Assembly: GCF_006717145.1 (NCBI RefSeq)
Contig: NZ_VFQF01000001.1
Location: 806,001 to 870,000, forward strand
Direction of reading: 5' to 3'
From: Humibacillus xanthopallidus
GTDB lineage: Bacteria > Actinomycetota > Actinomycetes > Actinomycetales > Dermatophilaceae
DNA length: 64,000 bases
Positions within the stretch are counted from its first letter, which is position 1. Each line of letters opens with the position of its first letter. The notes under the pieces are model-generated. The model was not told the origin of the DNA, ran no database searches, and saw only the letters and a program-made list of their open reading frames with translations. Below are positions 43,096-51,138 of the stretch, piece by piece. The position numbers and the translations under genes were made by a program.

Positions 43096-44400
43096 CTATT
43101 TCGAAAATGAAAAATAGCGATCAAAAGACTCCAGACTTCCCGCTCCGCCTCTCACCTTAACCCCTTCAATCTGCGCCTTCGTGATCCGGCCGCCGCCGGT
43201 GGTCGAAAGAGGAAGAAAAACTTCTCCCAGCATAGTCTCAAGCCTATCGACAGGGATATCACCTGAGGAAGCTGCAGCGTTGCCCAACTTCTCAATGAAG
43301 CGCGAGTACTCGCTCTCCGGACCACGCGAGATCGAATCCACAGGATTCACCGCTACAACGAAATCCCTGCTTTGCCAGACAAGGGAATAGACTAACGGGG
43401 CGAACGTCCGCAAGAACGTAATCAGTGCGTAATCGAACCAATCCATTATTGAGTCTGATTCAGCATCCCAGAAGGCCGCCAACTGTGCCAAGTAGCGATT
43501 GATTGCTCGGGGAGTCCTTAACGAATCTCGAAGGCACGTTGGATAAAGGGCCCAGAAGCGCAGGGCCAGTCCTCGATCATCTTCCCATGACCCGTGCGGA
43601 AGAATATCCCGAATTCCCGCGTCCAACAGGTCTCGTCCGGAGCCCAGCGAGAGCGGCGGCAAATCGAGTCGCAACTGAACGATCTTCTCCAAGTAATCTC
43701 GAGCCCTGGCCCCGTCCCCACCACACAACTCGGTGAGGGATAGCACGTCCAATAGCGTCTTCTCATCATACGCCAAGATGTAATACACATTCGGAAGTCG
43801 TCCAAGGAACCGTACGAGTTTGAAGACGAGAAGCAGTTCCATCGGCGACAATCGATCGAGATCGTCAATCAACACAAGCACGGCTCTGTCCTGCGACCTC
43901 AGAAACTCGTCCATACGCGCACGCTCCGCTGACGCGGTCGCATCACCCTTGACAAAATTCCCTAACGCGCTAAGCGCCGATTGCGCATCTACACCAAGAA
44001 TCCCACCCGCAGACCCCAGAGGGCTGATCTTCTCGATGAACCGCCCGATTTGTCGCCTCGTATCACCCGGACGAGTCCCATCCGGAAGCGCCGCGGTGAG
44101 CTCATCAAAGAAGCCCAATAGCATCGAATGCAGGTCTGAATATGTCCAAGGGTTGAACTCTGAAACGGTCCAGTCGGACCGCGATCGCGCCCAGGCCCGA
44201 ATCATCAATAGCACTGAAGACTTGCCAGAGCCCCATGGCCCAATGAGGCCAAGAACACTCGACTCGCTTGCGCGGTGGACTCGTTCAAGCAGCGCGCATA
44301 CGCGCTCGGCGTACACCTTTCGGTCCAGCATGTCGACCCTCTCAGGGGTCGCATCGATAGGGTCGTCGGAATAGAAACGCGCGTCGGTCGCCATCTTCAT
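43096..44400 (-). CDS. KAP-family P-loop NTPase (third gene of the NTase-NACHT-KAP operon)
   Basis: A 434-residue protein with Walker A GPWGSGKS at 54-61, an EFNPWTYSDL segment typical of KAP NTPases near 81-90, and Walker B VLVLIDDLDRL at 174-184. KAP NTPases are STAND-class ATPases, several from bacterial defence loci, often with inserted membrane helices; none is obvious here. The start is ATG 44400, overlapping the NACHT stop (ATGA); ATG 44394 with a better-spaced GGGGG is an alternative. Codon use is more AT-rich than the chromosome to the left. The specific role is unknown. Confidence 0.8.
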   Translation of the reverse strand: MKMATDARFYSDDPIDATPERVDMLDRKVYAERVCALLERVHRASESSVLGLIGPWGSGKSSVLLMIRAWARSRSDWTVSEFNPWTYSDLHSMLLGFFDELTAALPDGTRPGDTRRQIGRFIEKISPLGSAGGILGVDAQSALSALGNFVKGDATASAERARMDEFLRSQDRAVLVLIDDLDRLSPMELLLVFKLVRFLGRLPNVYYILAYDEKTLLDVLSLTELCGGDGARARDYLEKIVQLRLDLPPLSLGSGRDLLDAGIRDILPHGSWEDDRGLALRFWALYPTCLRDSLRTPRAINRYLAQLAAFWDAESDSIMDWFDYALITFLRTFAPLVYSLVWQSRDFVVAVNPVDSISRGPESEYSRFIEKLGNAAASSGDIPVDRLETMLGEVFLPLSTTGGGRITKAQIEGVKVRGGAGSLESFDRYFSFSK

Positions 44401-46409
44401 CCCCCTCGAGGCCCGGCTTTCGCGTCCAAACCAGGGTGGACCGCGATCTCGAGGCCAAGGCTGTCACCGACCACGATCTTCTCAACGGCAAGTCTCCCAG
44501 GGGCTCGGAGAGCCCGGAAGTACGCGGATGTATCTTCGGAATCGATCCTTGAGACGCTCTTCACTAGAAGGCTGGCGCTGGGTCCGAAGCAGGCACGCCG
44601 CAACAAGAAGGTGGCCTCGCCAAAGCGCTCTAACCTGTCTTCTTGGATGAAGCTGGCCTCGAGGGTGCGCTGCCAGCGAATGGAATTCCCGGTTCGTCCC
44701 GTGTTCGTCTGAGCCGACCGGGCCTTAACGTGAACGAAGTTCCTCAGCTGTCTATCGACGCCTTCAACAACTAGGTCTGCGCATTGTTGAAGGATTGCTT
44801 GGGACGCAGACGACTCTTGTCCCAAGACCTCCGCCAGTAGCAGCACCGTCGACTCAGCCGACTCAGGTGATTTGTCGCCATGCGAAATCATCGACATCAG
44901 TAGATCGTCCGGGTCACTAGCAAGGGCGCAGGACAGCCCAAGCGCACGGCGTACCTGTGGTTCGTCGACGCGATCTTCGAGATCTAGAAGCGTGTGCTGG
45001 GTCATGGACACCAAGCAGTTTGCTGCCAGGTATTCCTGGAAGGCTTGGTGTGAGAATTGCCACTTATCATGGCCAGCATTGCGGATCAAGCCACTGCTTT
45101 GGCACGTATCGATTATCGTAAGCGCAGATGAATCGAGACGTGAAGCAAAGTGCGACGTCAGAATGTCATTGCGCGTGAACACGTTCCGTTGCTGCGAAAC
45201 CAGCCGTAATGACAGTTCGCCAAGGATCACCAACAGTTGGCGCGGTGTATAGGTCGATTCGTTCCATCGGCTTACTTCTCGGGCCCAGTCCCAGTCTGTG
45301 AGTAAGGTGCCCACGCAATTTTCTACAAAGGCGGCGCGGTCATTTAGCGAGCGTGGCGAGTGCCTGTATGACGAGGCTATTAGGGCGAGCAGAAGCGGAG
45401 ATCGGCATAACTCGGCAAGATCTTGATCCAGAGCCAACCTGGAACCAACATCATTGGCAGCCGCAGGGTCACCGCGCTTGGAGAAATACAGTAGAAGCCA
45501 GTGTCGAACCCATGAGTCGTTCGCTGGCCTAATCGTCATGTGCGTGAAGCCAGGCAGCCAGTCGAGCCCTGACGTCGACCTGGATGTGACGAGCACCCGC
45601 ATTCTCGGCAGTGCAGCACAGAGAGAGGCGATTGAATCGGATATCCTTGTTCGCATCTCGAGAGTAGGAACCTCATCCAGACCATCCAGAAGCAGGAGGA
45701 GTCGTGCGCCTCCCAGAGGTGCCTCCATGTCTTCAGTTCGCGGATTTTCTCCCTGCCCGGAAACGAGACGCACTAGGCCAGCGATCGTTAACGCCTCCGG
45801 CGTGAGCTCTCTGAGCTGTAGGAACAGGGGGAGCGTGTCGGCCCACTCTGAAGCCTCTAACGCGAGACGACGCAGGCATGACGTCTTCCCTGAACCGGGC
45901 GGCCCGGTTAGATGCACGCGAGCAAAGTCTCGCAGGTTCTCCCAGCCAACAACGGTAGGGGTGGTTGACGAGTCGTAGAGGTCGAACACTGGAGGAACGA
46001 AGCACTCGTCCAGAGAAATTCGCGTGTCAGGCGTGAGGGCATCACTCTCTCGGCAGGCGGACTGGATTTCGAGCCTGAATCTCTCGCTCAAGCCACCCCA
46101 ATGTCCGCGAGGTGCGTCGAGTGGTACACCGTCTCGGTCGGTCTCCACAAATGCGATGCCCGGGTCGTCCATGCTCTGGTAGACCAGCGAGGAGTAGATC
46201 ATGCCTTGCAGTTCCACGGTGGCCACTCTTCTGGTGCATGTGATCGCAAGAAGTCTGCGCATGGCCTTTGCGAGAAGGGGATCTGTTGACGGCCCGGGGC
46301 CCTCCGACGCCCTAAATCGACCGTCCGCCTTACGCAAACGGACGATGGCTACCTCTGATCCGTCCGGCCGTTCGTGCATCTTTACCATGGAGCCATTCCG
46401 TCCGCTCAT
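44397..46409 (-). CDS. NACHT-type NTPase (second gene of the NTase-NACHT-KAP operon)
   Basis: A 670-residue protein. About 160 N-terminal residues match nothing I recognise. The NACHT module follows with Walker A GPPGSGKT (169-176), Walker B LLLLLDGLDE (236-245), and the winged-helix-side motif FSHQAFQEYLAANCLV near 455. The C-terminal about 200 residues are helical without clear leucine-rich or WD40 repeats. Bacterial NACHT proteins are NLR-like phage sensors that oligomerise on recognition and switch on an effector. Overlaps of four bases with both neighbours show a tightly coupled operon. The defence role is an inference. Confidence 0.8.
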   Translation of the reverse strand: MSGRNGSMVKMHERPDGSEVAIVRLRKADGRFRASEGPGPSTDPLLAKAMRRLLAITCTRRVATVELQGMIYSSLVYQSMDDPGIAFVETDRDGVPLDAPRGHWGGLSERFRLEIQSACRESDALTPDTRISLDECFVPPVFDLYDSSTTPTVVGWENLRDFARVHLTGPPGSGKTSCLRRLALEASEWADTLPLFLQLRELTPEALTIAGLVRLVSGQGENPRTEDMEAPLGGARLLLLLDGLDEVPTLEMRTRISDSIASLCAALPRMRVLVTSRSTSGLDWLPGFTHMTIRPANDSWVRHWLLLYFSKRGDPAAANDVGSRLALDQDLAELCRSPLLLALIASSYRHSPRSLNDRAAFVENCVGTLLTDWDWAREVSRWNESTYTPRQLLVILGELSLRLVSQQRNVFTRNDILTSHFASRLDSSALTIIDTCQSSGLIRNAGHDKWQFSHQAFQEYLAANCLVSMTQHTLLDLEDRVDEPQVRRALGLSCALASDPDDLLMSMISHGDKSPESAESTVLLLAEVLGQESSASQAILQQCADLVVEGVDRQLRNFVHVKARSAQTNTGRTGNSIRWQRTLEASFIQEDRLERFGEATFLLRRACFGPSASLLVKSVSRIDSEDTSAYFRALRAPGRLAVEKIVVGDSLGLEIAVHPGLDAKAGPRGG

Positions 46410-47485
46410 CGCAGAAGCTCCCTACAGGGCTGAACACATTGGCCCCAGAGTTCTTCAAGTCCAAGTTCGGAGAAGGTGCGATGGACTTCTTCCCATAGCA
46501 ACTCACTAACAGTTTCTGCTCCGCCAAAAACTTGAGCCTGCAAATGCGCGGCTCTTTCGCCAAGAGTGAAGGCTGGAAGGTAGCCCACGAGTTGCAGCAC
46601 CTGCGCCTCGGAATCATTGTCTATCGAATATCCGGTCCGACGCAGATGTATCACCCGTAAACCCATTATCGCTTGGTCGGCAGCCGACAAGCGCGCAGCC
46701 TCGTATACTGGCGCAATGCGCAAGGATTCCGCGTCGGCAAGGGCTCGACCGCAAGGGTCGATGAAGACGTCATTGGAAGGCTCGTAGAACATTGAGTGGC
46801 ATGTGAAATCACAATATGCCAAATCCCGCTCAAAGCTCGCTCCAAACAGGGCGTCTGCCGATCCGGGGCGGTCCTGGCGAAACAATCGTATTGTTGCCGT
46901 GGGGTCCGCCGTGCGAGGGCGCCCACCCACGCGCAACCTTCCGTTTTGACAATCTAGGATCCCGGCCGTCAGAGCCTCGTTTCCATACATATCTTCGAGT
47001 AGATTCTTCAATCGGTCCACCGGCATGGTCGTCACAAATTCTGCGTCCAACACGTCCTGCCCGCCGACCACTTGGCGTAGGGTTTGACCAGAAAGGAATA
47101 CTTCAAATCCCCGATGCCAGATCTCTTGCGTCAAATCCCAATGAGCAACTCCTGGAGGTATCATGCGCCCCATGACGGCGCGCAACGTTTTTGAATCCGT
47201 TTCTGTCGGCCTATATATGGCAGCGTTCGGTGGCAAGCGAGCCCATATCGGACCCGCTACCTCCGACGCGTTTGTCAAGCGCAGCGATTGAAAGGGCAGT
47301 CGACTCGCAACTCCACCGTGATATGGCTCCACCACGGCACACCCTTGCGCGTCGTGGGCGACAACCTCACCATCACAGCGGAGCGTAGCCTGATACCAAG
47401 TGACGCGGTCGCCAACCCTAGGTATGGGGCAGTCCGGGGCGCGCAAATCCTCTGCGCCGACTACATCACGCCAGGCGCCCTTCAT
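46406..47485 (-). CDS. Divergent CCA-adding/poly(A)-polymerase-like nucleotidyltransferase (first gene of the operon)
   Basis: A 359-residue protein. Residues about 24-70 look like a small beta-barrel (GDRVTWYQATLRCDGEVV). The rest follows the class-II CCA-enzyme/poly(A)-polymerase head. VFLSGQTLRQVVGG (129-142) stands where the family has a GG-x-V-R-D segment. DAEF (147-150), with Asp147 and Glu149, replaces the metal-binding DxD. DLAYCDFTCHSMFY (221-234) replaces the RRDFTINAL block, with Cys225 in place of the Arg, and FIDPCGRALADAESLRI (241-257) replaces DPxGGxxDL...LR. It is thus a remote, modified nucleotidyltransferase that might act on tRNA 3' ends or other RNA. ATG 47485 is chosen; the frame is open upstream without domain content. 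Confidence 0.65.
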   Translation of the reverse strand: MKGAWRDVVGAEDLRAPDCPIPRVGDRVTWYQATLRCDGEVVAHDAQGCAVVEPYHGGVASRLPFQSLRLTNASEVAGPIWARLPPNAAIYRPTETDSKTLRAVMGRMIPPGVAHWDLTQEIWHRGFEVFLSGQTLRQVVGGQDVLDAEFVTTMPVDRLKNLLEDMYGNEALTAGILDCQNGRLRVGGRPRTADPTATIRLFRQDRPGSADALFGASFERDLAYCDFTCHSMFYEPSNDVFIDPCGRALADAESLRIAPVYEAARLSAADQAIMGLRVIHLRRTGYSIDNDSEAQVLQLVGYLPAFTLGERAAHLQAQVFGGAETVSELLWEEVHRTFSELGLEELWGQCVQPCRELLR

Positions 47486-47971
47486 GGTTGTCCCGCCGCG
47501 AAGGAACCTCTGTTCAACGTACGCTCGCTCTTTGGGGTGCCGGGGAGGTGGGTCGACGCTTTGAAGTGAGTCTAGGGCCGCGCTCGCTGTCTGGGCGTGA
47601 TCCGCGCCACATAAGCCGAGGTCATGGCTCCCATGACTACCCCGGGTTGGGTGTCCATCCGCGGGTAGTATCGGTTGATGTGTCCCGATGTGTCCGTGGT
47701 TGGGTGTCTCGTGCTCAGCCTCCGCCCCCACGCCATCTCATGGGAGGTGGCGGCGCGTCGGTCCTAGGCGTCACCGTCCCGAAGATGGACGTTCTCACAT
47801 CACTCTGCTGGAAGACGTCCACGTGAACGGCAGCCCCTATCGCCGCGTGACGACCTGAAGTGGCTCATACCAATCGAGGGTTTAGCTAGCCCGGGCGCGT
47901 CGGTGTCGGGGTAGGGGTCGAGGCCTTCCGATGATGGGAGTTCTGACGCTCCCCACCCGGAAGACCTCGAC
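47486..47971. other. Non-coding stretch with IS-end-like sequence
   Basis: No gene recognised. GTCATGG/CCATGAC (47621-47627 and 47631-47637) forms a short hairpin. The segments around 47780-47825 and 47915-47975 resemble each other (GGAAGAC...TCxACGTG); both look like leader sequence of ISL3-type elements, as if two insertions or one duplication had occurred. The promoter of the NTase-NACHT-KAP operon should lie at its left end. Confidence 0.45.
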
Positions 47972-48167
47972 GTGGCTGACGCTACCTTCGCGACCCCTGA
48001 CCTGAGTAAGTTCTGCCGCCTCGATGAGTTGGGCTTGGAGGTGGTCGGTCAACAGGTGGGCTCGGATCGGGCGGTGCTGGCCTGTTGGGTCGTCGACCCT
48101 GACCAGTGGTGCCGCCGCTGTGGTTGTCAGGGCACTGTCCGCGACAGCGTGTCGCGCCGGCTGGCGT
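47972..48167 (+). pseudogene. ISL3-family transposase, N-terminal fragment
   Basis: From GTG 47972 about 65 residues match the N terminus of ISL3 transposases, including the zinc-finger cysteines in DQWCRRCGCQG and the following RDSVSRRLA. Similarity stops abruptly near 48167, where the sequence runs into an unrelated fragment in another frame. The element has lost more than 80 percent of its transposase. Confidence 0.75.
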
Positions 48168-48168
48168 C

Positions 48169-48318
48169 CATGTCCTGTGCGTCTACCCCGGAGCCACCGT
48201 GCCCGCTAACGCCGCCGTGTCGCACCCGCTGCCGCGCACCTGGCGCGTGGTCTACACCATTGGTGGCACGACTCCGAGCTTCACCCCGACCAACGTCCAG
48301 GCGGTCTACGTCCTCTGA
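48169..48318 (+). pseudogene. C-terminal fragment of a probable phage structural protein
   Basis: In the frame ending with TGA at 48316-48318, about 48 residues (VYPGATVPANAAVSHPLPRTW..., TIGGTTPSF...) look like the C terminus of an actinophage virion protein. It is joined directly to the broken ISL3 gene without a start of its own. The assignment is from pattern only. Confidence 0.4.
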
Positions 48319-48332
48319 TCTTTGAATAGCAG

Positions 48333-49061
48333 CTAATTGCAGTTAGCGGTGTACCAGTCATTCATCGATTTAATGATTGCGTTCGAGGTGTATGCGCCGA
48401 CATTAGGGTCATATGCTGTCAGGGCCTTGTTGTGATCGTTGAGGTTCTGCCTGAATGTGCCATCCATGACCATAGGCTGCGAGACTTCTGCGCCTCCGCC
48501 TTTGGCCGCCAGCTTCGATGCCTGATTCACCACGTCACCCATGTAGACGACATCTGCCAGGCCGCTGCCGTTGTAACCAGCCTTAATCATTAAGGCGCGC
48601 CCATACGATGCCCCGATCCCGATCGTTATCGGCGTCGAGTACCCCTTCTTGCTCAACTTGTAGTTGAGCACCTTCAGCAAGCTGTTGGCTGTGCACATCT
48701 TCGTATAGACAGTGTCGAGATCCGGCTTGGTACTTGTGTTGAAAACGGCCCAGACGCAATCGCCCACGATATTGATCTCTCGAGCATTCTCGTCCGAGTT
48801 GAGGACGGCTACCATCTCAGATATGAAAGCCCGATAGAGTCTCGCTAACGCAGGCCGGTTGTACAGGGTCGGCAACTTGGAAGAATCGCGAATATCGATG
48901 AAGACGGCACTGCAGTATGCATAGAAGCCATTCGTGTAGGTCAGGGTATCTCGATCAGGGAGAGATTTCTTCTCTTCGAAGTTACCTTGAGGTTGTGCCA
49001 AGATTTCATCGATTCGACCGAATGAGGCCAAGTGGTCGTACGCCTTATGATTGCTATCCAT
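48333..49061 (-). CDS. pycC: Pycsar-type class III nucleotide cyclase (PycC)
   Basis: A 242-residue stand-alone class III nucleotidyl cyclase. The metal-binding aspartates are Asp56 in VFIDIRDSS and Asp101 in INIVGDCVWAVF, and the GDVVNQASKL helix holds the transition-state Asn179, with Lys183 in the usual Arg position. PycC enzymes make cyclic CMP or cyclic UMP on phage infection to activate a membrane or TIR effector. The neighbouring effector gene makes this assignment; which pyrimidine is used cannot be read by eye. It overlaps the effector gene by eight bases. The codon use is AT-richer than the chromosome. Confidence 0.85.
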   Translation of the reverse strand: MDSNHKAYDHLASFGRIDEILAQPQGNFEEKKSLPDRDTLTYTNGFYAYCSAVFIDIRDSSKLPTLYNRPALARLYRAFISEMVAVLNSDENAREINIVGDCVWAVFNTSTKPDLDTVYTKMCTANSLLKVLNYKLSKKGYSTPITIGIGASYGRALMIKAGYNGSGLADVVYMGDVVNQASKLAAKGGGAEVSQPMVMDGTFRQNLNDHNKALTAYDPNVGAYTSNAIIKSMNDWYTANCN

Positions 49062-49632
49062 TGATAACCCCTATCGAGACTAGTGAGATATTGAGTGCGA
49101 CGCAGGCCAGGGTCACGAGCGACACGGCCAGGCAGAGGAGCGCAAGGCCAGCCCAGAAGTACTTCCTCTTCGCTACCCGCGCGTTTGCCCAGACCTGCTG
49201 AGCCAGCTGCTCCAGTAGGGAATCAGGGTTCGTCGCTAGTGCCTTGAACTCCTCGATGTACGCCGCTGGCGACTTCGGATGCCTTCTTGCGATGTGCTCG
49301 AAGTACAAAAGGCTGGTTGGGGGCTCCGACGCATGGAGTCTCGGCCACAATGCCGTCAGTGCACATGCCGCAGCCAGAAGCACGGTGACGGCACTGGTAG
49401 TCGCCGCAATTGCTAGGAAGCCGCCTGGATGGTCTTGGCTCTTGACCAAGTTGTAGAGGACCCCTCCCGTAACGCCTGACGCCGCCATGAGGGCACCGGC
49501 CTTTGACTCAGCGTGCTTAACCCAGTCGTTGACCAGGCCTACCGCCTTCCAAGCTTCTGCTGCGTCGACCGGTCCGCTCTCGTCAGGGCCTAATGTCACC
49601 ACCACGGGCGCAGGCTCTCTTCCAAACCACAC
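49054..49632 (-). CDS. pycTM: Pycsar transmembrane effector (PycTM type, DUF5706-like)
   Basis: A 192-residue protein. An N-terminal amphipathic stretch AWKAVGLVNDWVKHAESKAGALMA (27-50) is typical of the Pycsar effector domain. Three hydrophobic segments follow at about 47-63, 72-97 and 158-186, with a soluble helical region between the last two. On binding the cyclic pyrimidine nucleotide, such effectors disrupt the membrane and stop phage growth by killing or arresting the cell. The start is GTG 49632 with AGGGGA eight bases upstream. It is the first gene of the pair. Confidence 0.82.
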   Translation of the reverse strand: MWFGREPAPVVVTLGPDESGPVDAAEAWKAVGLVNDWVKHAESKAGALMAASGVTGGVLYNLVKSQDHPGGFLAIAATTSAVTVLLAAACALTALWPRLHASEPPTSLLYFEHIARRHPKSPAAYIEEFKALATNPDSLLEQLAQQVWANARVAKRKYFWAGLALLCLAVSLVTLACVALNISLVSIGVING

Positions 49633-50307
49633 GAACGTTGTCCCCTGTCACTCAGTCGTTACGAGCCTCTACCAGCCTAGCGAGGGGGCGCTTGTGGGCG
49701 TCCGAAGCGCGCTGTGGAGGACGACATCGTCAGCACCAGCGACAAGCAGGTTGACGCCAACCACTCCGTCCCCCACCACGTCGACAACTTCAACACAACC
49801 GTGTGCATCGTCATCTACTTCATCTACAAGCCCAACGAGCTCGGCTTCACCGTCATCATCAACACCGACGGCGGCACGGTGCTCTCGACCACGTTGTCGA
49901 CAACGTCGAGAGCCTGCACATCGGCGTCGCCGAGGGTGTACTTGAACCTCAGTTATCCACAGGCTCCAGGCCGTGTTGAGCGCTCAGGTTGTTGTCGTGC
50001 TGACTACGCGCCTAGCGTCTGACGTGCAGCGATGCACCCCGACGAGGTCGAGACGGCCAGGTTCGCAAGCGTCTAAAGGGCGGTCCTGTCCAACTGCCCC
50101 CGAGCCCTATGAAGAGGTGAAAGAGGCGGTGATGTCATCAAGCACCAGGAGACAGCAGAGCGCTAGCAGGCCGTTTGAGCGGCCCTCAGCAGGCCGTTGG
50201 CTCGGCGTGTCGGTCGGAGGCACCTGTCACCATCTACTCAGGTTCCTACGGAAGCAACTACTGCTTCGTCCACATCCTGTACACCCGCTTAGAAGGGAGG
50301 TTTCCCG
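49633..50307. other. 675-base stretch with no supported gene
   Basis: A 102-codon frame at 49714-50022 is open but has no ribosome site or domain character, and is not called. The left end must hold the Pycsar promoter. A strong hairpin/palindrome lies at 49881-49913. The right end leads into a GGGAGG ribosome site for the small membrane protein. Confidence 0.5.
49881..49913. repeat. Nested palindrome/hairpin
   Basis: GCTCTCGAC (49881-49889) and GTCGAGAGC (49905-49913) form a 9-bp stem. Between them lies a 16-bp perfect palindrome ACGTTGTCGACAACGT (49891-49906), which shares two bases with the right arm. The two pairings are mutually exclusive. It could be a terminator, a recombination site or a regulator site. 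Confidence 0.55.
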
Positions 50308-50526
50308 ATGGACTGGTCGCTGAGGGTCGCTCTTACCGTGACCACCCTTGCCGTGGTGCCTCTGCTATTCCTGTTGATCGGAGTGGGCTACGCCATGTGG
50401 CTCCACAAGCGCGGCGTCGCAGAACCAGAGAAGCAGGTCGTCCTGCCCCTCAAGGCCGCGATGCCCAGCCGCCGTGCCAAGGAAGACGCTGACGCGGCCA
50501 AAGCTGAGCTACCGCCGGCCGCCTAG
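50308..50526 (+). CDS. Small single-pass membrane protein
   Basis: A 72-residue protein with one membrane helix (about residues 7-31, LTVTTLAVVPLLFLLIGVGYAMWL) and a charged Lys/Ala/Glu-rich C-terminal tail, so probably N-out or N-in with a cytoplasmic tail. A good GGGAGG site eight bases upstream of ATG 50308 supports expression. No family recognised; small membrane proteins of this kind can be immunity or effector partners, but nothing here proves it. Confidence 0.65.
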   Translation: MDWSLRVALTVTTLAVVPLLFLLIGVGYAMWLHKRGVAEPEKQVVLPLKAAMPSRRAKEDADAAKAELPPAA

Positions 50527-50587
50527 CCTCGACGCGTTACGGCCTGGTCTACCCGTGTTGTGGTGGATGCATAACGGGCAGACATGA

Positions 50588-50830
50588 GTGCAACCTAGCT
50601 ACACCTACAACGCGACCCTGCTCCACGTCCACGATGGCGACACCATCGAGGCAGTCATCGGCCTTGGCTTCCGTATCAGCTTCCAGAAGCCTATCCGCTT
50701 TGCTGGCATCAATGCACCAGAACCGAAGCCGTTTGTCACCGGCAAACGGCGTTGGTCAACGCACGCACTTGGCGCTCGGCGGGCGCGCGCTGGAAGAGGA
50801 TGCGTTGGCTTGTTTATCCCTCATCCGTGA
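50588..50830 (+). pseudogene. Staphylococcal-nuclease-like fragment
   Basis: From GTG 50588 about 50 residues match the start of SNase-type thermonucleases (VHDGDTIEAVI near 17-27, RFAGINAPEPK with the conserved Arg and the ApE motif). After KPFVTGK the frame loses similarity, while a neighbouring frame continues plausibly for about ten codons, indicating a frameshift, and then all similarity ends. It is most likely a remnant of a phage or plasmid nuclease. Confidence 0.6.
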
Positions 50831-50993
50831 AAGCAACAACATCGAGACGGAAGCGTCCGGCGTCCCCGTAGTCCAGAAAGAGGCTGCCGGGTGCGAGTCG
50901 ATCGACGCGAACCGAGGCGCGCTGCTCACCAAGCTCTCCCACGACCAACTCGTCGATGATCGCCTCAATGACATCTCCAGGGCTCAATCTCAT
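50814..50993 (-). CDS. Small hypothetical ORF
   Basis: A 59-residue product (from ATG 50993) with a balanced composition and a beta-rich pattern (VRVDRLAPGSLFLDYGDAGRFRLDVVAF), unlike the surrounding shadow frames. It overlaps the 3' end of the SNase fragment on the other strand. It could be a genuine small protein or the C-terminal end of a lost gene. No ribosome site is obvious. Confidence 0.3.
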   Translation of the reverse strand: MRLSPGDVIEAIIDELVVGELGEQRASVRVDRLAPGSLFLDYGDAGRFRLDVVAFTDEG

Positions 50994-51138
50994 GGGCCGA
51001 GTGTCCCGCAACCAACGTCCGGAACTGCCGCGGTGAGCGCGTTGACGACCCGCGTCCCTCCGCCGCGAAGCGCCCTCATGGACGCGGCGTTGATCGCCGC
51101 GACGAGAAGTACCAGGTCGCGGAGCGACGGGCTCGCCG

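Noticed and set aside
42659-43117. 152-residue ORF coupled by ATGA to the DUF4913-like gene
   Set aside because: Composition is Pro/Arg-rich without structure and it overlaps the KAP gene end; coupling alone is weak because ATGA is common by chance.
49714-50022. 102-residue ORF between Pycsar and the small membrane protein
   Set aside because: No ribosome site, no domain pattern, and it crosses the hairpin at 49881-49913; kept only as a remark.
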